64,000 nt of DNA. Source: Salinibaculum litoreum (lineage in GTDB: Archaea > Halobacteriota > Halobacteria > Halobacteriales > Haloarculaceae). The stretch covers positions 186,001 through 250,000 of the forward strand of contig CP046866.1 in assembly GCA_009789175.1 (NCBI GenBank), read 5' to 3'. Below the pieces are notes generated by a model. That model made no database searches. It saw only the letters and a list, made by a program, of their open reading frames with translations, and had not been told where the DNA came from. This document shows, in pieces, positions 1 to 8,878 of this stretch. Within the stretch, counting starts at the first letter, position 1, and every line of letters begins with the position of its first letter. A program made the position numbers and the translations under genes.

Positions 1-742
1 CGAGGTTCTCCGAGAACGTCTTGAACTGCTCGCTGGGCGTCCGTTTGGACATCTCTCGAAGAGCGGTAATCATATCCCGTCCGAAGAGGTCCATCTCCCG
101 GACGGTGATGCTCATCTCCCGTGCCGTCTCGCCGTACACTTCGCTGTTCTCCGTGAGCGTGCGCAGAATCTGGGGGAACTCCAGTCCGCCCCGCGAGAGG
201 GCGAACATGAAGGCCGTGGTCCGTGGCAGCCCTTCCTCGATGCTGCGCCGTCGCACTTCGGCGTTGCTGGCCGGGAGTTGCCAGCGGAAGACGTACGCAA
301 GTGCCGACGCGAACAGTCCGACCGTAAACCCGCCACCGAGTACGATGCTCCATCGCTCGGCCGGCGAGAGGACCAACTTGTAATCGACCCGTGCGCCCAG
401 CGGGACGGCAATCGTGTCCGGCAGCCCCGTGAGCAGTCGGACGAACTGCTCGAAGACGAGCAAGACCCCGGAGATGGCGTAGGCACCCGCGATGCCGCCC
501 GCCACGAGTGCCAGCACCGTGTACAGAAGCGTCGTCGCGGCGTAGCCGTTATACGAGTCGTTGATGTAGGCGGCTTCGAGCGTGCGCTTTCGGTCGGCGT
601 TTTCCGAGACGAACCGGCCAAAGAGCAGGCGCGCAAAGCGGTAGACGACGCGTTTGATGCGGGTGTCGACTTTCGCGCCCAGCCACGCGCCGGTAGCGAG
701 TACGACGAACACTGGCGGCAGGAACCAGACTGCGTTCACCAT
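1..742 (-). CDS. Type II/IV secretion system membrane protein, TadC/ArlJ (FlaJ)-like, partial
   Basis: The frame stays open to the left window edge, so only the N-terminal ~247 residues are present. It starts MVNAVWFLPPVFVV with a membrane segment. Further hydrophobic segments lie around residues 70-95 and 130-155, followed by a long cytoplasmic stretch (residues ~165-247) with the FALSRGG...FPQILR pattern typical of the GspF/TadC/FlaJ fold. The start codon lies just beyond the stop of the secretion ATPase (1-nt gap), so the two are co-transcribed. The known role of the family is the inner-membrane platform that the ATPase drives to assemble pili. The substrate pilin is not identifiable here. 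Confidence 0.85.
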   Translation of the reverse strand, partial: MVNAVWFLPPVFVVLATGAWLGAKVDTRIKRVVYRFARLLFGRFVSENADRKRTLEAAYINDSYNGYAATTLLYTVLALVAGGIAGAYAISGVLLVFEQFVRLLTGLPDTIAVPLGARVDYKLVLSPAERWSIVLGGGFTVGLFASALAYVFRWQLPASNAEVRRRSIEEGLPRTTAFMFALSRGGLEFPQILRTLTENSEVYGETAREMSITVREMDLFGRDMITALREMSKRTPSEQFKTFSENL

Positions 743-743
743 G

Positions 744-2438
744 TCAGTCCTTGAGTGTGATGCCCGCGTTGTCTATCCGGTCCATCACCTGCTCTGCGTC
801 GGCGTAGTACTTGTTGACCATCGCGGTGAACCGCCGGTAGTCGGTGATATCCTCCTGCTGGAGGTAGCGGAGGAAGCGCCGGCGGTTGCGCATCTCATGT
901 AACAGGTCGGACTGGCTCCAGCCGCGCTCCTCGCGTATCTCTTCGAGCATCTCGGAGTTGGACTCGCTGAACTCGTCTTCGGTCGCCCGCCAGTTGTAGG
1001 TGTTCGAGTAGTCGAGTTCGCCGGTCCGCTGGTCTATCCCCTCGATTTCGGCCAGCGTTTTCGCCCGCCGGACCCGCTCGTCACCGGACCGGCCCAGCAC
1101 CTGCACACAGAGCACGTCAAGTGACGTGACCATCGGCCGTGGGACGTTTATCGGCTCGTTTTCCAGCCTGTTGATGACCGTCTGCACCGAGTCCGCGTGC
1201 ATCGTCGAGAAGGTCGTGTGGCCGGTGTTCATCGCCTGAAAGAGCGTAATCGCCTCCTCACCACGGACCTCCCCGACGACGATGTACTCCGGGCGGTGAC
1301 GGAGTGCCGACCGCAAGAGGTCGTACATCGTGATGTCTCCCTCGCCCATTCCTTCCCGGGTGACCGCGGACAGCCAGTTGTCGTGATACAGCGATAGCTC
1401 GCGAGTGTCCTCGATGGTGAGTACCTTCGACCGGGGCGGAATGAACATCGAGACGGCGTTCATCGAGGTGGTCTTGCCCGCTGCCGTCCCGCCTGCAAAG
1501 ATGAGCGAGCGGTTGTTTTCGATGGCCAGCCACAGATACGCGAGCATCCGCAGGTCGAAAGTCCCGTAGTTCAGGAGGTCGATGGGGGTGAACGGTTCGT
1601 CGGCGTACTTCCGGATGGTGAAGGCGGAGCCTTTCGGTGTGACCTCCTCGCCGAGTGCGAGCTCGATACGCGACCCATCGGGCAGTGTCGTCGACAGGAC
1701 GGGGTCCGAGACGGAGATGTGTCGCCCCGAGCGCTGGGCCAACTGGATGACGAAGTTGTTCAGTTCGTCGGTTTCGTAGATGACGTTGGTCTCGATATCG
1801 GTGTAATCGTCGTGGTAGACGAACACCGGCAGGCCCGGTCCGTCACAGGAGATGTCCTCGATGTGGGGGTCGTACATCAGCGGGTCAAGCTTCCCGTAGC
1901 CCTGGAACGACCGGTAGAGGTAGTAGAAGAGCCGATAGAACGACTCCTCGTCGATTGCGACGCCGTATTCCTCCAGACGCTCGCGGAGTTCCTCCCGGAG
2001 TGCTACCTCGGGGTTCGATTCGACATCGTCGCGGTACAACAGCGGGTCGCGAATGTCCTCGTAGAGCTTGTCGAGCAGCCGGCGTTCCACGTCGGACAGT
2101 TCCGGCTCGACGACGTAGTAGAGGTGTTCCTGTGCGTCGGCGTCGTAGTTGATAGAGATAAAGGTAAACGGGGCATCCACCCAGTAGCGGTCGATTTCCT
2201 CGTAGCCGTCCAACCCGTCGAAGCTGACCAGACGGCCGTGCCTCCGGGGGTCGTAATCCGTCACCCTCACTGCCGACCCAGTCAGCAGGCGGGCCGTCCG
2301 GGAGAGCCACGCCCGGAGGCCGCCGGACTCATTTGCGGGGCGACTGTCGGCGTCAGTTGGCGGGTCGTCGTCTCCGGTCCCGCCACTGGAGAGCCACCCC
2401 GACTCCAGCGAACTGTTGTCTTCCTCAGGTTCTGACAT
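744..2438 (-). CDS. Type II/IV secretion system ATPase (TadA/ArlI-VirB11 family)
   Basis: 564 residues. Cytoplasmic hexameric ATPase that powers pilus-type filament assembly. Walker A GGTAAGKTTS lies in the C-terminal half, followed by GEVRGEEA (Walker B region) and the His-box region NTGHTTFSTMHAD. The N-terminal third is acidic (SEPEEDNSS...) and precedes the usual N-domain. An in-frame TTG lies 9 nt upstream, but the ATG at 2438 is preferred. A TATA-like CTTAAAT (minus strand TATTTAAGT-type) sits 50-60 nt upstream. It forms an operon with the TadC-like gene. Haloarchaeal genomes carry several such PilB/PilC pairs, and nothing here says which filament this one serves. Confidence 0.92.
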   Translation of the reverse strand: MSEPEEDNSSLESGWLSSGGTGDDDPPTDADSRPANESGGLRAWLSRTARLLTGSAVRVTDYDPRRHGRLVSFDGLDGYEEIDRYWVDAPFTFISINYDADAQEHLYYVVEPELSDVERRLLDKLYEDIRDPLLYRDDVESNPEVALREELRERLEEYGVAIDEESFYRLFYYLYRSFQGYGKLDPLMYDPHIEDISCDGPGLPVFVYHDDYTDIETNVIYETDELNNFVIQLAQRSGRHISVSDPVLSTTLPDGSRIELALGEEVTPKGSAFTIRKYADEPFTPIDLLNYGTFDLRMLAYLWLAIENNRSLIFAGGTAAGKTTSMNAVSMFIPPRSKVLTIEDTRELSLYHDNWLSAVTREGMGEGDITMYDLLRSALRHRPEYIVVGEVRGEEAITLFQAMNTGHTTFSTMHADSVQTVINRLENEPINVPRPMVTSLDVLCVQVLGRSGDERVRRAKTLAEIEGIDQRTGELDYSNTYNWRATEDEFSESNSEMLEEIREERGWSQSDLLHEMRNRRRFLRYLQQEDITDYRRFTAMVNKYYADAEQVMDRIDNAGITLKD

Positions 2439-2485
2439 CGTTCCCAATCCCGGTCCTGCGTACGGTTATGCAGCGCTTACGCGGC

Positions 2486-2499
2486 CAACTACTTAAATC
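2486..2499 (-). promoter_or_regulatory. Putative TATA box of the secretion ATPase operon
   Basis: The minus-strand sequence GGATTTAAGTAGTT is the only AT-rich element between the two minus-strand genes. It would place a transcription start about 25-30 nt before the ATG at 2438. Confidence 0.4.
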
Positions 2500-2510
2500 C
2501 GGACCTGCGG

Positions 2511-2996
2511 TCAAGTCCTGTCAACGCTCAGCAATATGCCGCCGAGACCGAGTTGCACGAGCGTCCCGATTGGGAGGGTCGTGGTCTGGTTGGCCCACAG
2601 CAGTCCGCTGGCTGCAAGCAGGAGCACACCGCTTGCCACCAGTAGCCCACCGAGCGTGCGCACGGGGTCGAACCGCCAGGCTTCGACGCGTTGCTCGTCG
2701 AGGTAATAGACCACGCTGTAGAGGAAGGGGACGAGAAACAGCGCTACACCCGCCAGCCAGGCGTAGGTGGCCAGTTGCTCGCCCGACGAGCCGACGAATC
2801 TCGGCACCTCCCACACCCAGTCGAACCGCGATGGAAGGCCGAGGTTGCGGATGAACAGGAATCGCCCGGGGAGGAATCGTAGCCAGATGGCGCTCCCGTC
2901 GCCGACCTGCAGGAACGACACCGACCACGGCATCAGCGCGGACAGCCACGTCGACAGGACGGCCACCTCGCCAGCGTACTCCGACTTGACCCACAT
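2511..2996 (-). CDS. Conserved haloarchaeal membrane protein (possibly TIGR04206/DUF7549-type)
   Basis: 161 residues beginning MWVKSEYAGEVAVLSTW, with four hydrophobic segments (about residues 10-30, 77-98, 112-130 and 135-157). Tryptophan-rich loops lie between the first two (SAIWLRFLPGRF, FDWVWEVPRF). I recognise the N-terminal MWVKSEYAGE start as characteristic of a haloarchaeal uncharacterised family, but the family number is from memory. No catalytic motif is visible. A TATA-like element about 27 nt before the ATG suggests an independent leaderless transcript. Confidence 0.75.
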   Translation of the reverse strand: MWVKSEYAGEVAVLSTWLSALMPWSVSFLQVGDGSAIWLRFLPGRFLFIRNLGLPSRFDWVWEVPRFVGSSGEQLATYAWLAGVALFLVPFLYSVVYYLDEQRVEAWRFDPVRTLGGLLVASGVLLLAASGLLWANQTTTLPIGTLVQLGLGGILLSVDRT

Positions 2997-3019
2997 ATCT
3001 ACGCCCCCGTCGCCCCTGT

Positions 3020-3031
3020 GGTAAAAAGTAT
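3020..3031 (-). promoter_or_regulatory. TATA box for the 2996 membrane-protein gene
   Basis: The minus strand reads ATACTTTTTACC, about 27 nt upstream of the ATG at 2996. This is the expected distance for a haloarchaeal leaderless transcript. Confidence 0.5.
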
Positions 3032-3110
3032 CGCCTCCGGGGCTACATCTGTCAGGGAAGTGGGCGGCGGCGTTACGTTCATTGCTCCAGACGCCCTACA
3101 GACGAGATAG

Positions 3111-3554
3111 ATGAGGCGCGACCACTTCACCGTCACCGCGGAGAACACTGCCCCCGAGACGGATGCGATGCCGACACTCGCTGTCACCTATAGTGGCCCG
3201 GCCGGGACGCTGACAGCGCGCCTCGAATCGGCGACCGGCGCACTTCCCGATGGTGAGGACGTAGACGCTGCGTTCCGCCTGCAGGCCCCTGCCGACGCTG
3301 AAGACGCGACCGGCGTGTTCAGTCTCAGCCGTCGGCTCACTGGCGATTTCGTCCTCGAAGCCAACGCTGTCGCCGAGGCGGTGTTCGCGCTCGTCGATGC
3401 TGCCCGCCGGGGCGATGGCACCGAGTATCGCATCCGTATCGAGCGGAGTGGGGCGGACGATGTCGTCATCCGAAAAGAGACCCTGCTCGTCTACGACAAC
3501 GAGGGAAGTCTGCTCCGCCAGCACAGTCTCATCCCCAGCGGCGTCGAACTCTAA
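3111..3554 (+). CDS. Conserved haloarchaeal protein, DUF5793-like
   Basis: 147 residues, soluble, no signal peptide or membrane segment. It begins MRRDHFTVTAEN and ends with a conserved-looking segment RKETLLVYDNEGSLLRQHSLIPSG. The middle alternates beta-strand-like stretches. I associate this N-terminus with a haloarchaeal family of unknown function (DUF5793, from memory). It stands alone between a divergent membrane-protein gene and a convergent sirtuin gene, so context gives no role. Confidence 0.7.
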   Translation: MRRDHFTVTAENTAPETDAMPTLAVTYSGPAGTLTARLESATGALPDGEDVDAAFRLQAPADAEDATGVFSLSRRLTGDFVLEANAVAEAVFALVDAARRGDGTEYRIRIERSGADDVVIRKETLLVYDNEGSLLRQHSLIPSGVEL

Positions 3555-3758
3555 ATACCCTTTTTGCTGACGGCACAGGCCAGTCCAGACTGTTGTGGGC
3601 ACAGCCCACAGACGATAGTCGACCACTCACTGCCACGCCGATACGCGACACTCAGCGTGTCGCTTCCCCTGTCGCAGGGGCGTACCTGCTGGTGACACTC
3701 CTCCGGTGCTTTCGATACGCCGGCCGGCGGTGTGGTCGATTCGAGGAACCGCGAGAGA

Positions 3759-4538
3759 TTACTCGCGTCTTCCGAGAGCGTCGGTGAGAGCAGGCAACGT
3801 CTCGGTGACATCGGTTCTGAGGTCGTACTCGGCCTGGCCCGGGAACTCCGTCTCGTCGAGGTTCATGATGGCTACCGTTGCGCCGCGGTTGCCGGCCACG
3901 CGTGGGAGCGAGGCTGCCGGCTCGACGGTCAGCGAGGACCCGACTGCGAGAAACACGTCCGCGTCCCTGGCGTGATTCTGTGCCGTCTGTAACGCGCCGT
4001 CGGGGAGTTGTTGTCCGAACAGCACTACGTCGGGCTTGAGGATACCCTCACAGTCCGGGCACCGCGGGGGGACCTCACCCTCCCGGACGCGGTCGTAGAC
4101 TGGTCCCGCGTCCGTGCGCTTGCCACAGGACTGACAGGCCGCCCGCTGTGCGTTGCCGTGTAACTCGACGACAGATTCCGAGCCGGCGGCCTCGTGCAGT
4201 CCGTCCGTGTTCTGTGTGATTACGGCATCGAGGATACCCCTGTCTTCGAGGTCCACCAGCGCCTCGTGGGCGGCGTTGGGTCGGATACCCTCGCTGTACA
4301 TGTACTCGTGGAGGTCGAGGCGGTCCTGCCAGAACCCCTCGGGGTCGGCGGTGAACCGCGCGTACTGAAAGTCTGACGGGTCGAACTCGGCCCCCCAGAT
4401 GCCGTCCTCGCCGCGAAAGGAGGGGAGCCCGGAGGCTGTGCTGACACCCGCGCCGGTCAGCACGACAGCGTGGTCGGCCGCCGCCAGTTCCTCCGCGAGC
4501 GCGTCGATGGTTTCCCGTGGAACGGCCCCGTCTGTCAT
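3759..4538 (-). CDS. Sir2-family NAD-dependent protein deacylase (sirtuin)
   Basis: 259 residues. Uses NAD to remove acyl groups from lysines of cytoplasmic or chromatin proteins. Visible motifs: GAGVSTASGLPSFRG (residues 29-43, NAD binding), TQNTDGLH (108-115), catalytic His127 in ELHGN, a four-cysteine zinc site (CQSCGK and CPDCEG), and GSSLTVEP near the C-terminus. The ATG at 4538 (MTDGAVPRETI) is chosen because residues further upstream are low-complexity and outside the family. The protein has the usual bacterial/archaeal sirtuin length. Whether it prefers acetyl or longer acyl groups cannot be read here. Confidence 0.95.
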   Translation of the reverse strand: MTDGAVPRETIDALAEELAAADHAVVLTGAGVSTASGLPSFRGEDGIWGAEFDPSDFQYARFTADPEGFWQDRLDLHEYMYSEGIRPNAAHEALVDLEDRGILDAVITQNTDGLHEAAGSESVVELHGNAQRAACQSCGKRTDAGPVYDRVREGEVPPRCPDCEGILKPDVVLFGQQLPDGALQTAQNHARDADVFLAVGSSLTVEPAASLPRVAGNRGATVAIMNLDETEFPGQAEYDLRTDVTETLPALTDALGRRE

Positions 4539-4642
4539 CGCTCCATGCTGGGGCTGGGACGGCGAAAAAACTCTCGCCCGAGACACCTGTGTCCGTATCC
4601 GCGCCAACTCGTCGGCAGAACTGCTGTGCCCCCACGGAGACG

Positions 4643-4652
4643 ACGCTTAAGT
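4643..4652 (+). promoter_or_regulatory. TATA-like element for the gene at 4675
   Basis: ACGCTTAAGT lies about 27 nt before the ATG at 4675, consistent with a leaderless transcript. Confidence 0.4.
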
Positions 4653-4674
4653 GCGTGTGGGCCTACTGTGGGAC

Positions 4675-4956
4675 ATGGGCTGTTACGCGTGTCTGGTCAA
4701 CGGCGAGGCCACGGAGAAGTCACTTCTGCGGTTGCTTCGTGAGGAGACGGCAAGCGCTGTCACCGATGCCGGCATCGCGACTACCGTCGTCGTCGTGATG
4801 TTGCTGGCAGCGGGAACCAGTCCCGTGCTGGTCGCCGGTGGGGCCGTCGCCGCTGCCGGCCTGACCTACGTAGTCCATCAGGTCGTCCTGGTCGCCGGTG
4901 TTGCCATCGCGCGCTGGCGGGCCGATGGTCACACGGGTCGACACGACCCCGCTTGA
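4675..4956 (+). CDS. Small membrane protein, unknown function
   Basis: 93 residues. The N-terminus MGCYACLVNGEATEK holds a CxxC-type pair (C3, C6). Two hydrophobic helices follow (about residues 35-55 and 57-78), then a short basic/His tail (RWRADGHTGRHD). An upstream in-frame GTG exists, but the ATG is at the correct distance from a TATA-like element. I do not recognise a named family. The CYAC motif facing one side of the membrane could bind metal, but this is only a suggestion. Confidence 0.6.
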   Translation: MGCYACLVNGEATEKSLLRLLREETASAVTDAGIATTVVVVMLLAAGTSPVLVAGGAVAAAGLTYVVHQVVLVAGVAIARWRADGHTGRHDPA

Positions 4957-4965
4957 CCGTCGCTG

Positions 4966-5397
4966 CTAGTCCTCCAGCCGCGTCGTGAGGTTCGCCAGCA
5001 ACGTCCGTATCTCGCGCTCGTTGTACCGCCGGACGAACGGTGCCGCGACCCGTTGCAGCGCACGCCCGGGAATGTCGTAGCCGGCGCTGTAGGTGACCCG
5101 GGTTCCCTGCTCGACTGGCTCGAAGGTGAGCGTAATCTCTCCAGTCAACTGGCCGCGCAGTTCGAAGACCATCCGCTCGTCCGGTCGATGAGTTGTCTCG
5201 ACTAACTCGCCGGTGAGCTTGACGCCGCCGATGCTGTAGACGAACTCGGCTCGCTTGCCGCCGTTGTCGAGGGGTTGCACGTTCTCGACGCTGACGAGGC
5301 TGGGTGTGACCTCGACGTGGTGGTGTGGGTCATCGAGGTACTCGAAGGTTTCTCGTGGCGTCGTCGCCACGACGGTGCTGTCGGAGACGCTGACCAT
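4966..5397 (-). CDS. SRPBCC/START-fold protein (polyketide cyclase/CoxG-like)
   Basis: 143 residues of a single helix-grip domain: an N-terminal strand (VSVSDSTVVATTPRETFEYLDDPHHHVEVTPS), then beta strands with FELRGQLTGEITLTFEPVEQGTRVTYSAGYDI and a long C-terminal helix. The fold binds hydrophobic ligands in a central cavity, and the ligand is not predictable. No signal or membrane segment. A monocistronic gene; its upstream neighbour sucC is divergent. Confidence 0.8.
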   Translation of the reverse strand: MVSVSDSTVVATTPRETFEYLDDPHHHVEVTPSLVSVENVQPLDNGGKRAEFVYSIGGVKLTGELVETTHRPDERMVFELRGQLTGEITLTFEPVEQGTRVTYSAGYDIPGRALQRVAAPFVRRYNEREIRTLLANLTTRLED

Positions 5398-5495
5398 ATC
5401 GGCACTTTGGTCGGGAGCGCAAAAGGCGCGACGCCGGTCGATACCGGGGGATACATCGATTCCTGCGTGGTTGGCAGAGTCTCCCAGTCGCTTTC

Positions 5496-5507
5496 GTTAG
5501 TACTAAC
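5496..5507. promoter_or_regulatory. 12-bp perfect palindrome upstream of sucCD
   Basis: GTTAGTACTAAC is a perfect palindrome centred 38 nt before the sucC start codon. It is adjacent to where a TATA box would lie, so it may be an operator or part of the promoter. There is no direct evidence of a binding protein. Confidence 0.35.
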
Positions 5508-5539
5508 CGCCGGCTTCTGGAAGTAGCGAACGGTCACGA

Positions 5540-6685
5540 ATGAGACTACACGAATACCAGGCCAAAGAGGTATTCTCCGAGGCCGGCATCCCGACGCCGG
5601 ACTCGAAACTGGCCGAGACAGTAGACGAGGCAGTCGCCGCTGCCGAGGATGTCGGCTACCCCTGTGCCATCAAAGCGCAGGTCCACGTCGGCGGCCGCGG
5701 CAAGGCTGGCGGTATCAAGCTCGTCGAGAGCGAAGACGAGGCCCGTGAGGCCGCCGAGGACATCATCGGGATGGACCTCAAGGGCTATCACGTCGACAAG
5801 GTGCTCGTTGAGGCTGCCGTCGATTTCGTCAACGAACTCTACGTTGGCGTCACGATGGACCGCGGCGAGGGCAAGCCCGTCGCCATGGTTTCGACACGTG
5901 GTGGCGTCAACATCGAAGAGGTCGCCGAGGAAGACCCCGATGCCATCGCCCGCGAGCACATCGACCCCTCCTTCGGAATGCAGCCCTATCAGGCCCGAAA
6001 GGCCGTCTACGACGCCGGTGTCGACCAGTCGATTGCTGGCGACGTGGCGTCGATTCTGACGACGCTGTACGAACTCTGGGACGACAAGGACGGCTCCGAT
6101 GCCGAGATCAACCCGCTGATGGTCACCGGGGACGACGAGGTCATCGCGGCAGACGCCGTGATGAACGTCGACAGCGACGCCCTGTTCCGACACCCTGACC
6201 TCGCCGAGATGGAAGACGAGGCCGCCGACGACGACCTCGAAGCCAAAGCCAACGAGTACGGCTTCGACTACGTCCGACTCGACGGGAACGTCGGCATCAT
6301 CGGCAACGGTGCCGGACTCGTGATGACGACGCTCGACCTCGTCGACTACTACGGTGGCAAGCCCGCCAACTTCCTCGACATCGGTGGCGGTGCCAAGGCA
6401 GAACGCGTCGCCAACGCGCTCGATATGGTCTTCTCCGACGAGAACGTCGACGCCGTCGTCTTCAACATCTTCGGCGGTATCACCCGCGGCGACGAAGTTG
6501 CCAACGGTATCAACGACGCACTCGAACAGTTCGACGAGATTCCGAAGCCGGTCGTCGTCCGGCTTGCCGGCACGAAAGCGGAAGAAGGTATGGAGATTCT
6601 CAACACCGACCTCGTACAAGTCGAAGCGACGCTCGAAGACGCCGTTCAGGCAACGGTTTCCCTCACCGAGGAGGTGGACCAATGA
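5540..6685 (+). CDS. sucC: Succinate-CoA ligase (ADP-forming) subunit beta
   Basis: 381 residues, the usual SucC length. TCA-cycle enzyme that interconverts succinyl-CoA and succinate with ATP synthesis. N-terminal ATP-grasp domain begins [20 protein letters not shown], with [16 protein letters not shown] (glycine-rich loop, residues ~46-61) and AEINPLMV (metal/nucleotide site, ~189-196). The C-terminal ligase domain has [12 protein letters not shown] and [16 protein letters not shown]. It overlaps sucD by 4 nt (ATGA), so the two subunits are translationally coupled. The 142-nt upstream region carries a palindrome. Confidence 0.98.
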   Translation: MRLHEYQAKEVFSEAGIPTPDSKLAETVDEAVAAAEDVGYPCAIKAQVHVGGRGKAGGIKLVESEDEAREAAEDIIGMDLKGYHVDKVLVEAAVDFVNELYVGVTMDRGEGKPVAMVSTRGGVNIEEVAEEDPDAIAREHIDPSFGMQPYQARKAVYDAGVDQSIAGDVASILTTLYELWDDKDGSDAEINPLMVTGDDEVIAADAVMNVDSDALFRHPDLAEMEDEAADDDLEAKANEYGFDYVRLDGNVGIIGNGAGLVMTTLDLVDYYGGKPANFLDIGGGAKAERVANALDMVFSDENVDAVVFNIFGGITRGDEVANGINDALEQFDEIPKPVVVRLAGTKAEEGMEILNTDLVQVEATLEDAVQATVSLTEEVDQ

Positions 6686-7551
6686 GCGTTCTCGTCGACG
6701 ACGACACTCGCGTCGTCGTGCAGGGTATCACCGGCGGCGAGGGCAAGTTCCACACCGAGCAGATGATGGAATACGGCACCAACGTCGTCGCCGGCGCAGT
6801 GCCGGGCAAGGGCGGCGAAGAGGTCGCCGGTGTCCCCGTTTACGACACCGTCGACCAGGCTGTCGAAGCCGAAGACGCGGATGCTTCCGTCGTCTTCGTC
6901 CCACCCGCCTTCGCTGCGGACGCCTGTTTCGAGGCACTCGACACCGACCTCGACCTCGTGGTCGCCATCACCGAGGGTATCCCGACCCAGGACATGAGCA
7001 AGGTCTACAAGCGCCTGGGCGAGACGGACACCCACCTTATCGGCCCGAACTGTCCGGGTATCATCACCCCCGGCGAGGCCAAACTCGGCATCCTGCCGGG
7101 CAACATCTTCTCGTCGGGTAACGTCGGACTGGTCTCCCGGTCGGGGACGCTGACCTACCAGGTCGTCGACAACCTCACCGACCGCGGTCTGGGCCAGTCG
7201 ACGGCCATCGGTATCGGCGGCGACCCCATCATCGGGACGGACTTCATCGACGCACTGGAACTGTTCGAAGAAGACCCCGACACCCACGCCGTCGTCATGT
7301 GCGGCGAAATCGGCGGCGAGGACGAAGAAGAGGCCGCCCGGTACATCGGCGAGTACATGGACACGCCGGTCGTCGGCTTCATCGCTGGCCGCACCGCACC
7401 GCCGGGCAAGCGGATGGGCCACGCCGGCGCTATCGTCTCCGGCAGCGGGACCGGCACTGCAGAGTCGAAAATTAGCGCACTCGAAGACAACGGCGCACCG
7501 GTCGGTGACACCCCCGAGGAAGTCGTCGACCACATCGAAGACCTGCTGTAA
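6682..7551 (+). CDS. sucD: Succinate-CoA ligase subunit alpha
   Basis: 289 residues. Provides the CoA-binding Rossmann domain ([18 protein letters not shown], residues 11-28) and the phosphohistidine active site. The phosphorylated His is H247 in [12 protein letters not shown], followed by GTAESK. Also visible are [10 protein letters not shown] (121-130) and SRSGTLTYQ. It starts within the last codons of sucC, giving 1:1 expression of the heterotetramer. No unusual features. Confidence 0.98.
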   Translation: MSVLVDDDTRVVVQGITGGEGKFHTEQMMEYGTNVVAGAVPGKGGEEVAGVPVYDTVDQAVEAEDADASVVFVPPAFAADACFEALDTDLDLVVAITEGIPTQDMSKVYKRLGETDTHLIGPNCPGIITPGEAKLGILPGNIFSSGNVGLVSRSGTLTYQVVDNLTDRGLGQSTAIGIGGDPIIGTDFIDALELFEEDPDTHAVVMCGEIGGEDEEEAARYIGEYMDTPVVGFIAGRTAPPGKRMGHAGAIVSGSGTGTAESKISALEDNGAPVGDTPEEVVDHIEDLL

Positions 7552-7598
7552 CGCTGCAGTTTCCTTCTCTTTCCGTCGTGACCCGTTCGTAGCGACGC

Positions 7599-7880
7599 CT
7601 ATATGCTGTCCTCGGGGGCATGCTTTTCGGCCATCCGCTCGGCCTCAGCAGCGTACTGTCGTTGGGTGTCCGCATCGTCGACGTTGGTGAGGTTGGTCGG
7701 CGATACCTCAAGCGCTGCCTTCGTCCCGCGTTCGTCCCCGGTGAAACTCGTCAGCGCACGCTCCTTGCGGAACGTCTGTTCGCCGTCGGGCGTGGCGTAG
7801 GTGAGAATGATGAGGTTCTGTTCGTCGTCGCCGTAGGTCCGTTCCACGAGCCAGACGCGGACGGTCTCGTTGTCGGTCAT
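7599..7880 (-). CDS. Conserved haloarchaeal protein of unknown function
   Basis: 93 residues beginning MTDNETVRVWLVERTYGDDEQNLIILTYATPDGEQ, then an amphipathic C-terminus (QRQYAAEAERMAEKHAPEDSI). It is soluble and acidic with no recognised motif. A GTG at 7943 would add 21 residues. A TATA-like TTTATTT at about 7965-7971 could serve either start (leaderless from 7943, or a ~60-nt leader for 7880). The ATG is preferred because the conserved-looking fold begins there. It lies convergent to sucD. Confidence 0.65.
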   Translation of the reverse strand: MTDNETVRVWLVERTYGDDEQNLIILTYATPDGEQTFRKERALTSFTGDERGTKAALEVSPTNLTNVDDADTQRQYAAEAERMAEKHAPEDSI

Positions 7881-8074
7881 ATCTGCTGCTTCGGCCGCCT
7901 GAATGAACAACGTTCGGTCAGTTCTCGACCGACGAGAAGCCACTCGCCATTTCCGTCATTGAGAAATAAAGTAGGCTCGACCTGTCCCGTTGCCGTCTCG
8001 TGATTGGAGGATTTTCAGTTGCGGCCCGAAACCGCTTCAAAACTGAAAACGCAAGCCGTGAACGTTCCGATGCA

Positions 8075-8083
8075 GTTTTAAGA
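8075..8083 (+). promoter_or_regulatory. TATA box for the zinc-finger gene
   Basis: GTTTTAAGA is located about 27 nt before the ATG at 8106, fitting a leaderless transcript. Confidence 0.5.
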
Positions 8084-8105
8084 AGAGATACAGAAGACTA
8101 GGAAT

Positions 8106-8342
8106 ATGCCACACACTTGCCGGAACTGCAAGCGCACGTTCGGTTCCGAACTCGAACTCGAACTTCACCAGGACAACTGTTCGGAGGGGCAACTCTTCTG
8201 TGACGACTGTGGGGAGCGATTCGCAGAGCGAGCAGCAACAGAGGACGGCTGGCACTATCGCTGCCCGAACGAGGACTGCACAGGCGAAGGTATCGGCGAG
8301 GACATTCACAAAGTCACCGACGTTCGTCTCGAAGTACCCTGA
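8106..8342 (+). CDS. Small two-zinc-finger protein (C2H2-type plus zinc ribbon)
   Basis: 78 residues. Residues 5-25 hold a C2H-type finger (CRNCKRTFGSELELELH..NC). Residues 32-58 hold a zinc-ribbon-like set (CDDCGERF ... HYRCPNEDC). Such small zinc proteins are frequent in haloarchaea and mostly act as regulators or protein-interaction modules; the target here is unknown. It has a TATA box at leaderless distance and no linked operon partner. Confidence 0.8.
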   Translation: MPHTCRNCKRTFGSELELELHQDNCSEGQLFCDDCGERFAERAATEDGWHYRCPNEDCTGEGIGEDIHKVTDVRLEVP

Positions 8343-8380
8343 CTCTCCGAACGTTTTCTTCCAGTTCCGACTCTATTCTC

Positions 8381-8803
8381 TCACTCGTCGCTTGCTGGCT
8401 CCAGTAGGGACGCCATACCGCCCAGCGCACGCACACAGACCGGTGCGTAACCGGCCGCGAGCAGTGGAATCTCGAATCCCAGTCGACAGCCGTCAGCGAC
8501 CGGTTGTGCGAAGTGCCCCGTCGCGGGGATGCGTGCCACGTCCCACGTCCAGCGGCGGTCCACACACGAGGTAATCTCGAAGGGCAGGGAGAGCCCGCCC
8601 GGGAGTTCGACCCGGCCCGTAAGCCCCTCCTCGACGTAGCGGCGCTCGGTATCCACTGCCCGGACCGAGGGTCCCCACTCGGGCCAGCGCTCGGTGTCGA
8701 CGAGGAGTTCCCAGCAGTCGTCGGGGTCGGCGTCGACGGTGCGAGCGACCACTAGCCGTCGGCCGTCGGGCGTGCGCTCGATGCCGACCTCGGTGTCGTT
8801 CAT
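8381..8803 (-). CDS. SRPBCC/START-fold protein
   Basis: 140 residues with the helix-grip pattern: an N-terminal strand (RRLVVARTVDADPDDCWELLVDTERWPEWGPSVRAVD), then LTGRVELPGGLSLPFEITS, and a C-terminal helix. Same superfamily as the protein at 4966-5397, but the sequences differ clearly. It probably binds a small hydrophobic ligand or lipid. The W..WGP motif after the first helix is typical of this group. Divergent from the ABC operon that begins at 8879. Confidence 0.78.
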   Translation of the reverse strand: MNDTEVGIERTPDGRRLVVARTVDADPDDCWELLVDTERWPEWGPSVRAVDTERRYVEEGLTGRVELPGGLSLPFEITSCVDRRWTWDVARIPATGHFAQPVADGCRLGFEIPLLAAGYAPVCVRALGGMASLLEPASDE

Positions 8804-8878
8804 AGCGGAGATGACGAACCACTCGACAATAAACCCGGAGCCAAACTATACGTTTCCGCACTCACAACGGGAGGGTAG

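Noticed and set aside
5546-6682. A 378-codon antisense open frame through sucC
   Set aside because: High GC with third-position bias leaves the antisense frame open; the sucC frame has clear family motifs and the antisense product does not resemble any fold.
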